Source: Azospirillum melinis (GTDB taxonomy: Bacteria > Pseudomonadota > Alphaproteobacteria > Azospirillales > Azospirillaceae). From it: a DNA stretch of 64,000 nt. The position numbers were made by a program, and so were the translations under genes. Every line of letters starts with the position of its first letter. The stretch's first letter is position 1. Positions 17,907-28,619 of the stretch are shown piece by piece. The notes below the pieces were generated by a model, which was given only the letters and a program-made list of their open reading frames with translations, was not told where the DNA came from and searched no databases. Where the stretch lies: NCBI RefSeq assembly GCF_013340935.1, contig NZ_WHOS01000006.1:124001-188000 (forward strand), read 5' to 3'.

Positions 17907-18707
17907 TCAGATGCTGGGGATGTAGCCGCCGTCCACCCGCAGGGTGGAGCCGGTGACGTAGGCGGCGCGCTCGCTGGCCAGGAAGGCGACGGCGTCGGCG
18001 TACTCGCGGGGCTCGCCGTAGCGGGCCATCGGGATGGCGGCGGTGCTCTCGGCGACGATTTCGGCGACCGGCCGGTTCTCGCGAGCCGCCTTGCTCTCGT
18101 CGAGGAAGCGGATGCGGTCGGTGGCGATGCGGCCGGGCAGGACGACGTTGACGGTCACGCCGTCGGCCGCCACCTCGCGGGCCAGCGACTTGGACCAGCC
18201 GACCAGCGACAGGCGCAACGCGTTGGACAGCGCAAGGTTGGGGATCGGCGCCACGACGCCCGACGAGGCGCTGGTGACGATCCGGCCCCAGCGGCGCTTC
18301 CGCATGCCGGGCAGCACCCGGTCGGTGATGCGGATGACCGACAGCACCATCGCCTCGAACTGCGCCGACCAGATCCTCGGGTCGACGCCGCTGGCCGGCG
18401 ACGGCGGCGGGCCGCCGGTGTTGTTGACCAGGATGTCGATTCCGCCGAACCGCTCCTCGGCCAGGGCGACGTTGCGGTCGATGGCGGCCGCGTCGCCCAG
18501 GTCCCAGACGATGGGGAGGCAGGGCACGGCGGATTCGGAGCCAACAGTTTCGGCGAGGATGGCGCTGGTGGCGGCGAGCGACGGCGCGTCGCGGTCGGCG
18601 ATGACGAGGTTGGCGCCTTCGCGCGCCAGACCCAGGGCGATGGCGCGGCCGAGCCCGCCCCCGGCGCCCAGCACCAGCGCGGTGCGGCCGGAAAGTCCGA
18701 GATCCAT
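17907..18707 (-). CDS. Atypical short-chain dehydrogenase/reductase
   Basis: A 266-residue SDR starting at ATG 18707, with AAGGGGG a few bases upstream. The Rossmann motif G-A-G-G-G-L-G (residues 14-20) and N-N-T-G-G (about 95-99) are present. The catalytic Y-x3-K is not: after the conserved S-A-S-S-G the aligned segment reads L-A-L-S-N-A-L-R, so Tyr becomes Ser and Lys becomes Arg. A beta-ketoacyl-reductase-like SDR subgroup with imperfect catalytic residues is known, so this looks like a natural variant, not decay. It ends V-D-G-G-Y, typical of the fold. Confidence 0.82.
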   Translation of the reverse strand: MDLGLSGRTALVLGAGGGLGRAIALGLAREGANLVIADRDAPSLAATSAILAETVGSESAVPCLPIVWDLGDAAAIDRNVALAEERFGGIDILVNNTGGPPPSPASGVDPRIWSAQFEAMVLSVIRITDRVLPGMRKRRWGRIVTSASSGVVAPIPNLALSNALRLSLVGWSKSLAREVAADGVTVNVVLPGRIATDRIRFLDESKAARENRPVAEIVAESTAAIPMARYGEPREYADAVAFLASERAAYVTGSTLRVDGGYIPSI

Positions 18708-18751
18708 GACGAATCCCCCTTCTGTTTTTCGTTTCTTGCTGAAAGCGGCGT

Positions 18752-19609
18752 TCAGGACCCGACGCGCAGCGGCGCGCGCAGCTTGCGCAGATAGGCCAGC
18801 ACCGACAGGGCGGTGATGCGGCCGGTCTTCGGGTTGTCGGTCGGGATGTTCTCGATCGCCATGGTGAAGGTCGCCGAGTCCGCCTCGACCTCGATGCGGT
18901 GGGTGTTGCGCTCCAGCGCCGGGTCGGCCCAGATCTCCAGCGTCGTGCGGTCGGGGCCGATGCCGGCCAGCGACAGCGCCACCGCGACGTTCAGGTTGGC
19001 GGGGAAACCGACCGCCGCCTCGCGCGGGGTGCCGTGGAAGATGCGCAGCGGGCCGGTGATGTCCTCGATGGCGATGCCGTTCTCGACCAGATAGGGGGCG
19101 CCGACCAGACCGCGCACCGGCTTGCGGGTCACCATGCGCACGGCGCGGATCTCCCCCTCCGCCGCCGCCGTCACCGCGTCGAGGCCGAGCAGCGCCCCGG
19201 TCGGCACGACGATCTGCCCGCCATGGGCACGGGCGATGGTAATCAACCCCTCGTTGGCCAGCAGGGCGCCGGAGCTGAGCACGACCGCCGTTTTGCCGGC
19301 GCGGAGGAAGGGCTCGACAATGGCCGGAAGCAGGGCTGCGGGGGCGCATTCGACGACGAGGTCGGCGAGTGGCTCCAACTCGGCGATGTCCACCACCGGC
19401 ACCGGGCGGGTCAGAGCGGACAGGCGGTCCGCCGCCGCCGCCTTGTCGCGAGCCGAGACGGCGGTCAGGACGCAGCCGTCGAGCCCCTCGTCGAGCGCCT
19501 CGACGATCTTCAGGCCGACGGCGCCGAGGCCGGCGACGGCGACCCGCAGCGGGGGCAGAGCGCGGGCGTGCGCCGGGGTTTGGGACAGCCCAAGGGGCGT
19601 CTCAGTCAT
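18752..19609 (-). CDS. Aspartate dehydrogenase-like NAD(P)-dependent enzyme
   Basis: A 285-residue protein. The N-terminal Rossmann half has V-A-V-A-G-L-G-A-V-G. The C-terminal half matches the aspartate dehydrogenase (NadX-like) domain, with the E-R-N-T-H-R-I-E-V segment carrying the expected catalytic His, and G-F-P-A-N-L-N-V-A-V-A-L. The family oxidises L-aspartate to iminosuccinate or runs in reverse. Within a catabolic operon, deamination of an aspartate-like amino acid is the plausible direction, which yields exactly the kind of imine RidA removes. NAD biosynthesis is less likely because no nadA or nadC is nearby. Confidence 0.78.
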   Translation of the reverse strand: MTETPLGLSQTPAHARALPPLRVAVAGLGAVGLKIVEALDEGLDGCVLTAVSARDKAAAADRLSALTRPVPVVDIAELEPLADLVVECAPAALLPAIVEPFLRAGKTAVVLSSGALLANEGLITIARAHGGQIVVPTGALLGLDAVTAAAEGEIRAVRMVTRKPVRGLVGAPYLVENGIAIEDITGPLRIFHGTPREAAVGFPANLNVAVALSLAGIGPDRTTLEIWADPALERNTHRIEVEADSATFTMAIENIPTDNPKTGRITALSVLAYLRKLRAPLRVGS

Positions 19610-19630
19610 GATGGAACCTTTCGGATAGGA

Positions 19631-19653
19631 GCCGGCCCTAACGGAGGGCCGGC
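19631..19653. repeat. Perfect GC-rich hairpin between deacetylase and dehydrogenase genes
   Basis: Arms GCCGGCCCT (19631-19639) and AGGGCCGGC (19645-19653) pair perfectly around the 5-nt loop AACGG. It lies in the 56-bp gap inside the minus-strand operon, just after the CE4 deacetylase stop. With no T-run it is more likely an mRNA-processing or stability hairpin, or attenuator, that sets transporter against enzyme expression. Function is inferred from position only. Confidence 0.5.
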
Positions 19654-19665
19654 GTCAGGAACGGG

Positions 19666-20559
19666 TCAGGGACCGGTATAGGCCGGCGGTGGCATCAGAC
19701 CGGCGAAGTGGTCGGCGATCTGGCCGGCGGTGGCGAACCAGACCTCGTCGCGATGGGCGTCGAGATGCTCCAGCACCCGGCGGAACTGCTTGATGCGGAA
19801 GGGCTGGCCGACAATGAAGCTGTGGATGGTGATGCCGTAGGCGAGCGGCTGGTCCTTCGACTGGCACAGCATCTCGTCGAAATTGTCGATGGCCATGTCG
19901 GCGAAGGCCGGCGCCGTGCCGTCATGCAGGACGACCATCGGCACGTCGTTCACCTCATGCGGATAGGGCACGCTCAGCAGCGGCCCGCCGGTGGTCCGCA
20001 TCCACACCGGCTGGTCGTCCATCGGCCAGTCCAGCGTGTAGCGGTAGCCGGCCTCGGCCAGCAGATCCTCGGTGTTGGCGCTGGGGTGGGCGCCGGGGCT
20101 CATCCAGCCGGCGGGGGGCTTGCCCTCGTGGCGGCGGATGGCCTCGGTCGCCTCGGCGATCAGGCGGCGCTCCTCCTCCAGGCCCATGCCGTTCTGGTGT
20201 TCGCCGTTGGTGCGGCCATGGGCGACGATCTCGTCGCCGCGCTGCCGCAGCGCCGCGACCAGTTCCGGGCAATGCTCGTAGCATTCGGTGTTGAGCAGCA
20301 CTGTCAGCGGCAGGCGGTGGGCGTCGAACAGGTCGATCAGCCGCCAGCCGCCGACCCGGTTGCCGTATTCCCGCCACGCCCAATTGTAGCTGTTGGGATG
20401 GCTCAGCCCCGGCGAATAGGGCAGCCCCAGGCCGCTGCCATAGGGGAAATGCTCGACGCAGAGCGCCACATAGACGGCCAGCCGCTTGCCGCCCGGCCAG
20501 GAGAAGTCGGGACGGTCGGTGATGGCGGAATAGGGAAAGCGGTTGTGGGAGGGAAGCAT
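19666..20559 (-). CDS. CE4 polysaccharide-deacetylase/PuuE-like hydrolase
   Basis: A 297-residue NodB-homology protein of the subgroup that includes allantoinase PuuE-type and other amide hydrolases of small molecules. Visible marks are V-A-L-C-V-E-H-F near residue 33, A-H-G-R-T-N-G-E-H with the paired metal-binding His residues near 112-117, and G-W-M-S-P-G-A-H-P-S. No signal peptide is seen, so it works in the cytoplasm, unlike cell-wall chitin deacetylases. Its place between transporter genes and catabolic enzymes points to hydrolysis of an N-acyl or cyclic amide bond in the imported compound. Confidence 0.8.
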   Translation of the reverse strand: MLPSHNRFPYSAITDRPDFSWPGGKRLAVYVALCVEHFPYGSGLGLPYSPGLSHPNSYNWAWREYGNRVGGWRLIDLFDAHRLPLTVLLNTECYEHCPELVAALRQRGDEIVAHGRTNGEHQNGMGLEEERRLIAEATEAIRRHEGKPPAGWMSPGAHPSANTEDLLAEAGYRYTLDWPMDDQPVWMRTTGGPLLSVPYPHEVNDVPMVVLHDGTAPAFADMAIDNFDEMLCQSKDQPLAYGITIHSFIVGQPFRIKQFRRVLEHLDAHRDEVWFATAGQIADHFAGLMPPPAYTGP

Positions 20560-20587
20560 CGCTTGTCCTGCCTTCGGTTCGATATGG

Positions 20588-21550
20588 TCAGGGCCGGTAG
20601 TCGGCCGGGGCGACGACCGAGCTTAGATCGACCTCGCCCAGCGTGTCAGAGGTGACGAGCAGCGCCGGCAGCACGACCTTGGCCTCGACCGGCTTCTTCG
20701 CGGCGGCGGCCAGCGCCTGGGTAAAGGCGGCGCGGCCCTGCGCCACCACCTGCTGGATGGAGGTGCAGGCCAGCTCGCGGTCCTTCAGCAGCTGCTGCGC
20801 CGTCGGGCTGAAGTTGGAGGCGGAGACCCGCACCGCCGGCATGCGGCCGGCCGCCTTCATCGCGGCGACCACGCCGGCCGCCATGTCGTCGGTGGCGGCA
20901 TAGACGCCCTTCAGGTCGGGGAAGCGCTGGGTCCAGTCCTCCGCCGTGGTGAGGGCGGCGTTGCGGTTGTCGGCCAGCCGGGATTCGGCGACGACCGTCA
21001 CCCCCGGCGCCTCCTTCGCCAGCGTCTCGCGGAAGCCCTTGGCCCGCAGGTCGGACCAGGCCTGCCCGGTCGGCCCGGCCATCATCGCCACCTCGCCCTT
21101 GCCGCCGATGGCCTGGGCCAGGCAGCGTGCCTGAAGGCGGCCCATGTCGTAATGGTCGGCGCTGACCGTCGCGCTGAGCCGGTCGCTGTTGGGCGGCGAG
21201 GAGATGCCGACCACCGGGATGCCGCGGCCGACCGCCTGCTCCACCACCGCCCGGACCGCGTCGCCGTTGGTGGCGCCGACGATGATGGCGGCGACGCCGC
21301 GCTGGGCCAGATCCTGGATCTGGGCGATCTGCTGGCTGCTGTTGGCGTCGCCGCCGGCGTTGAGCTTGACCAGCGTGACGCCGGCAGCCTTGGCCTCCTG
21401 CTCCGCCCCGTAGACGGCGGAGATCCAGAAGGACGAGGCGAGGTTGGGGATGGCGAAGCCGATGGCCTTGTCCTGCGCCAGGGCCGGCGCGGTGGAGAGC
21501 AGCAGCAGGGCGGCGAGGCTTCCGGCGAAGCGGATCGGTGAGCGGGTCAT
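20588..21550 (-). CDS. CUT2-type ABC transporter substrate-binding protein (RbsB-like)
   Basis: A 320-residue periplasmic binding protein with a clear Sec signal peptide (L-A-A-L-L-L-L-S-T-A-P-A-L-A-Q). It is of the ribose-binding type: I-G-F-A-I-P-N-L-A-S-S-F-W at the start of the mature protein and A-T-D-D-M-A-A-G in the second lobe. The ATG at 21550 overlaps the upstream permease stop by the ATGA arrangement. The ligand cannot be predicted, but the operon enzymes suggest an amide- or amino-acid-like compound instead of a simple sugar. Confidence 0.85.
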   Translation of the reverse strand: MTRSPIRFAGSLAALLLLSTAPALAQDKAIGFAIPNLASSFWISAVYGAEQEAKAAGVTLVKLNAGGDANSSQQIAQIQDLAQRGVAAIIVGATNGDAVRAVVEQAVGRGIPVVGISSPPNSDRLSATVSADHYDMGRLQARCLAQAIGGKGEVAMMAGPTGQAWSDLRAKGFRETLAKEAPGVTVVAESRLADNRNAALTTAEDWTQRFPDLKGVYAATDDMAAGVVAAMKAAGRMPAVRVSASNFSPTAQQLLKDRELACTSIQQVVAQGRAAFTQALAAAAKKPVEAKVVLPALLVTSDTLGEVDLSSVVAPADYRP

Positions 21551-22554
21551 GTCCGTGTCCTTGATTGGGAGTGGAAGGACGGCAGAGAGCGCAGAAGCGT
21601 TTCGAGAAGGCCGGAGGCGATGATGACCACCCCAACGGCGATCTGAGCGACGAAGGGCGAGACGCCCTGGAGGTTGAGGCCGGTCAGCAGCACCTGGATG
21701 AAGGCGGCCCCGATCACGACGGCGGCCACGCTGGCGATGCCGCCGCTGAGCGCGGTCCCGCCGATGACCGCGGCGGCGATGGCCTGAAGCTCCATCCCCG
21801 CCCCCTCGGTCGGCAGGCCGGAGCCGGCGCGGACCGTCATCAGCACCCCGGCGAGGCCGGCGAACAGACCGCACAGGCCATAGGCCCAGAGCTGGACGCG
21901 CCGGGTGTCGACGCCCACCAGCGCCACCGCCTCGGGGTTAGACCCGGCCATCAGGATGCGCCGGCCGGCGAGGCTGCGGCCGACCAGCAGGGCGGCTCCG
22001 ACCGCCAGGACCAGCGCCGCCCAGCTGGCGGCGGGCAGGACCGGCATCGGCTCGAAACCGAGGCGGGTCACCGCGCCGGCCGCGTCGAGCGGCACCACCT
22101 GCCCGTCGCCGGTGATCAGCAGCGACAGGCCGCGCACCGCGATCAGGCTGCCCAGAGTGGCGACCACCGGCTGGAGGCCGAGCGTGCCGACCAGCGCACC
22201 GTTGACCAGCCCGCAGATCAGCCCGGCCAGCGCCCCGGCGGCCAGTCCGGGCAGTCCCCAGCCATTGCAGGCCATCGCCGCGCAGACGCTGGACAGGGCG
22301 GCGACGGCACCGACCGAGATGTCGAAGCCCCGGGTCGCCAGCACGAACATCTGTCCGATGGCGAGCAGGGCGAGAACCCAGACCTGCGCCCCGATGTTGG
22401 CGGCGTTGCCCAGGCTGAGGAAGCGCGGCGTGGTGGCCGCGAACACCGCCACCGCCAGGATCAGGCAGAGCGGCGCGACCCGGAAGGGGATGGGAAGCGT
22501 GGAGCCGGCGGCGCGCAGGCCATCGGCGGAGCGGCGCAGGAGACGGGCGCTCAT
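21547..22554 (-). CDS. CUT2-type ABC transporter permease 2 (RbsC-like)
   Basis: A 335-residue inner-membrane permease with eight to ten hydrophobic helices. The family-typical G-F-D-I-S-V-G-A-V-A-A-L and G-G-T-A-L-S-G-G-I-A-S-V segments are present. The start ATG at 22554 overlaps the stop of permease 1, and its own stop overlaps the binding-protein start, so the transporter genes are translationally coupled. Together with permease 1 it forms a heterodimeric channel. Confidence 0.87.
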   Translation of the reverse strand: MSARLLRRSADGLRAAGSTLPIPFRVAPLCLILAVAVFAATTPRFLSLGNAANIGAQVWVLALLAIGQMFVLATRGFDISVGAVAALSSVCAAMACNGWGLPGLAAGALAGLICGLVNGALVGTLGLQPVVATLGSLIAVRGLSLLITGDGQVVPLDAAGAVTRLGFEPMPVLPAASWAALVLAVGAALLVGRSLAGRRILMAGSNPEAVALVGVDTRRVQLWAYGLCGLFAGLAGVLMTVRAGSGLPTEGAGMELQAIAAAVIGGTALSGGIASVAAVVIGAAFIQVLLTGLNLQGVSPFVAQIAVGVVIIASGLLETLLRSLPSFHSQSRTRT

Positions 22555-23555
22555 GACCGGTCCTCCTCTGGCTGGCGGGCGGGCCGGACCGGCAGCAGCA
22601 GGAGCAGCCGGGGCGCCTGCTGGAGCATCACCGCGCCGAGGATCACGGCGGCGATCATCAACTGCTGATAGGCGACGGGCAGGTTCAGCAGCACCACCGC
22701 GTTGTTCAGCATGGCGATGACCAGCACGCCGCACAGAGTCTGCACCGCCCTGCCCTGCCCGCCTGCCAGCGGGATGCCGCCGACGGCGCAGGCCGCAATG
22801 GTCTCGAAGGGCAGGTTGGGCGCTAGGCCGGGCTGGCCGGAGGCGACCCGGCTGGTCAGGATGACGGCGGCAAGCGCGCAGAAGGCGCCGGCCAGCAGAT
22901 AGCCCGCCAGCACCGACCGCCACACCGTGATGCCGGACAGCCGCGCCGCCGTGCCGTTGGCACCGACGAGGTACCAGAGCCGGCCGGCGCGGGTGTGGGC
23001 GAGCAGCAGGTGCAGCAGGGCAAAGCTTGCCGCCGCCGCCAGGATCGGCACCGGGATGCCGGCGATCCGGCCGCGCGCCGGCCAGGAGAAGGCGTCGCTC
23101 GGCGGTGCGTCGATCGGCAGGCCGCCGGCCAGAACCGCCGCCCCGCCGCCGGCCACCATCAGCATGCCGAGCGTGACGAGGAATGGCGGCAGGGAAAAGC
23201 GCGCGACCAGCGTGCCGTTGACAAGACCGACCAGCAGCACCGACGCCGCGCCGGCAGCGAAGCCGCCCGTCACCCCGGCGGACGGCAGGGCCAGCACCGT
23301 TACAACGCTGGCCAGCGCCGCCGACGCCCCGAAGGAGAACTCGATCCCGCCGAGGATCAGCACGATGGTCTGGCCGCAGGCGGCGATGCCGAGGATGGAA
23401 CCGACCCGCAGCAGATTCTCCAGATTGCCGACGCTGGCGAAGCGCGGCACCGCCAAGGCAAAGACACAGAACAGCAGCAGGACGACCCAGACGGCGGCGG
23501 GCGGGTTGAAACGGCCGGAGAAGCGGCGCGGCCGGGCGCCGGTCAGGGCCATCAT
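22551..23555 (-). CDS. CUT2-type ABC transporter permease 1 (RbsC-like)
   Basis: A 334-residue multi-pass permease. It carries G-G-I-E-F-S-F-G-A-S-A-A-L-A-S-V, a variant of the family D-L-S-V-G motif, and G-G-I-P-L-A-G-G-Q-G-R, the late conserved loop. The ATG at 23555 overlaps the ATPase stop (ATGA); a second ATG follows directly. It is the partner of the downstream permease. Divergence of the D-L-S motif to E-F-S is mild and seen in heteromeric pairs. Confidence 0.86.
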   Translation of the reverse strand: MMALTGARPRRFSGRFNPPAAVWVVLLLFCVFALAVPRFASVGNLENLLRVGSILGIAACGQTIVLILGGIEFSFGASAALASVVTVLALPSAGVTGGFAAGAASVLLVGLVNGTLVARFSLPPFLVTLGMLMVAGGGAAVLAGGLPIDAPPSDAFSWPARGRIAGIPVPILAAAASFALLHLLLAHTRAGRLWYLVGANGTAARLSGITVWRSVLAGYLLAGAFCALAAVILTSRVASGQPGLAPNLPFETIAACAVGGIPLAGGQGRAVQTLCGVLVIAMLNNAVVLLNLPVAYQQLMIAAVILGAVMLQQAPRLLLLLPVRPARQPEEDRS

Positions 23556-25078
23556 GCCGCCCTCCGTCCGGCCAGCCGGTCCATCAGGGCGGCGCGGCCG
23601 GTGCCGCGCGGCAGCTCGCCATCGAGGCTGCCATGCCGCACGACCAGGATGCGGTGCGACAGAGCCATGACCTCGTCGAGGTCGCTGGAGGCGACGACGA
23701 CGGCGACGCCCCGGCCGGCGGCCTCGACCAGCGCGTCGTGGATGGTTTCCCGGGCGGCGATATCGACGCCGCGCGTCGGCTCCAGCACCACCAGAACCTG
23801 CAGGTCCGGCACTGCCAGATTGCGCGACAGCAGCAGCTTCTGCTGGTTGCCACCGCTGAATCCGGCGGCCGGACGCTCCGGCTGGAACGGGTGCAGGTCC
23901 AGCCGGCGCAGCCAGGGCATCAGCGCTGCCGCCTCGCCGCCTGGCCGCAGCAGCCCGCCGCGCGAGAACAGCGCGACGGTCGAGGAAGACGCGTTCTGGA
24001 GCGCCGCCAGCGGACCGAACAGCCCCTCGGCATGGCGGTCTGCGGGAACGTAGCCGACCCCGGCGGCGACAGCCCGCACGCGGTCGCCCGGCGGCAGCGC
24101 CTCCCCCCGCACCGCGAGCGTGCCGGCGGCGACCGGCCGGGCTCCTGCCAGCGCCGCCGCCAGCTCCAGGGCGCCGGAGCCGACCAGCCCGGCCAGCCCG
24201 ACGATCTCGCCGGCCCGCACGGTGATGTCGGCCGGAGCGTCCGTCGGCCCCAGCCGCAGCCCGGTAGCGGTCAACACCGGGGCCCCCGGCTGCGGCAACG
24301 CGCGGTCGCCGGTCTCCACCGTATCGCCCAGCATGGCGCGGACCAGCTCGGCGCGGCTCAGCGAGGCCAGCGGCTCGGCGTCGATCACCGCGACGCCGTC
24401 GCGCAGGACGGTGACGTCGTCGGCCAGTGCCTCGATCTCGTCGAACTTGTGGCTGATGAAAAGGATGGCGGTGCCCTCCGCGCACAGGCGGCGGACCACG
24501 CCGAACAGCCGGTCGGTCTCGTCATGGGTCAGGGCGGCGGTCGGCTCGTCCAGCACCAGCAGGGTGCAGCGCTGCCCCAGCCCGCGGGCGATCTCCACCA
24601 GCTGGCGCTCGCCGACCGACAGCCGCTCGACCGGCAGGTCGAGGTCGCAGCCGAGGCCGACCGCGTCCAGCCAGGCCCGCGCCGTGGCGCGCGGCACCAG
24701 GGCCGGCCGGGCGCGCAGACCCGTGGCGCCTGCGATGGCAAAGGCCGACAGGTTCTCCAGCACCGACAGATGGGGGAACAGGCTGAGATGCTGGTAGATC
24801 GGGATCACCCCGGCGGCAATCGCTCGGCCCACCCCGGCGAAGCGGGTCGGAACACCGTTCAGCGCGATCCGCCCACGGTCGGGTTGGATCGCGCCGACGA
24901 CGATCTTCACCAGCGTGCTCTTGCCGGCACCGTTCTCGCCAAGAAGCGCATGGACCTTTCCCGGCCGCAGCCGCAACGAAGCGTTGCGGAGTGCGCAGGT
25001 CGCCCCGTAATTCTTGGCAATGCCGCTGACTTCGAGCGTCCAAATCTTAGCGGGATCGCCCCTTGTCTGTCGTGTCAT
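23552..25078 (-). CDS. CUT2-type ABC transporter ATPase with two nucleotide-binding domains (RbsA-like)
   Basis: A 508-residue protein when started at ATG 25078; the frame is open to 25165, but the extra 29 residues lack family character. NBD1 has Walker A G-E-N-G-A-G-K-S-T, signature L-S-V-G-E-R-Q and Walker B L-L-V-L-D-E-P-T. NBD2 has a degenerate Walker A (G-L-A-G-L-V-G-S-G, no Lys), as usual in this family, and signature F-S-G-G-N-Q-Q-K. It is the first gene of the minus-strand operon, divergent from the LysR gene. The palindrome at 25194-25220 lies about 116 bp upstream. Confidence 0.88.
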   Translation of the reverse strand: MTRQTRGDPAKIWTLEVSGIAKNYGATCALRNASLRLRPGKVHALLGENGAGKSTLVKIVVGAIQPDRGRIALNGVPTRFAGVGRAIAAGVIPIYQHLSLFPHLSVLENLSAFAIAGATGLRARPALVPRATARAWLDAVGLGCDLDLPVERLSVGERQLVEIARGLGQRCTLLVLDEPTAALTHDETDRLFGVVRRLCAEGTAILFISHKFDEIEALADDVTVLRDGVAVIDAEPLASLSRAELVRAMLGDTVETGDRALPQPGAPVLTATGLRLGPTDAPADITVRAGEIVGLAGLVGSGALELAAALAGARPVAAGTLAVRGEALPPGDRVRAVAAGVGYVPADRHAEGLFGPLAALQNASSSTVALFSRGGLLRPGGEAAALMPWLRRLDLHPFQPERPAAGFSGGNQQKLLLSRNLAVPDLQVLVVLEPTRGVDIAARETIHDALVEAAGRGVAVVVASSDLDEVMALSHRILVVRHGSLDGELPRGTGRAALMDRLAGRRAA

Positions 25079-25193
25079 GGCTGTTCGTGTCACGGTAACC
25101 CTCGCGCTTACCCTGTTTCTTTTGAACTCTGACGGTTCAGTGACAGGAAGCGTGCCGGAGGACACCGGACCTCACAAACGACTTGTTCGGCCC

Positions 25194-25220
25194 CTATGCA
25201 TGACCTAGGCTCATCCATAG
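25194..25220. promoter_or_regulatory. LysR-box palindrome in the divergent lysR/ABC promoter
   Basis: A 27-bp imperfect palindrome (10 of 13 pairs) with half-sites ATGCATGA and TCATCCAT separated by CCTAGGC, centred on 25207. TGA-N7-TCA gives a T-N11-A LysR box. It matches the ridA palindrome at 15195 in half-site and spacing, with one base different in the half-sites. It abuts the lysR ribosome binding site, which fits autorepression, and sits upstream of the ABC operon for activation. Confidence 0.65.
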
Positions 25221-25226
25221 GAGGCC

Positions 25227-27176
<1,950 letters not shown>

Positions 27177-27255
27177 GATGACCCCATCCTCTTGTATCTC
27201 TCCCTTGCCCGCTGACACGACACCGGCGAGGCTGGCGGCGGACGGGAGCCCGCCC

Positions 27256-28342
<1,087 letters not shown>

Positions 28343-28485
28343 CCTGCAACACAGTCGCTCAAGAAACGGGGCCTCCGGGAAACCCGGCGCGGTTCAGCAT
28401 CTGAGCAGGATAATGCCGCGACGGGCGCGCCGCCACTGTTCCCGTGACAACGCCGCTGCAACAGAACCCCGGCTTAGGCAGAAGT

Positions 28486-28531
28486 CCAAGTTGCGCGCAA
28501 ATGTCCAACCCGCAATCCTTATACAACTTGG
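28486..28531. promoter_or_regulatory. Inverted repeat upstream of the alcohol dehydrogenase operon
   Basis: Perfect 8-bp arms CCAAGTTG (28486-28493) and CAACTTGG (28524-28531), separated by 30 bp of AT-richer sequence, about 90 bp ahead of the xoxF-like start. Its position in the only sizeable leader of the operon suggests an operator or looped regulatory site. The remaining part of 28343-28619 shows no gene. Confidence 0.35.
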
Positions 28532-28619
28532 TACTGACCTTAAGCATTAGCGGAACCGCGACCTCTCCCGCTTCGTTATTGCAGCAATGAACAATCCATA
28601 AAACGGAGCGGGGACCAAG

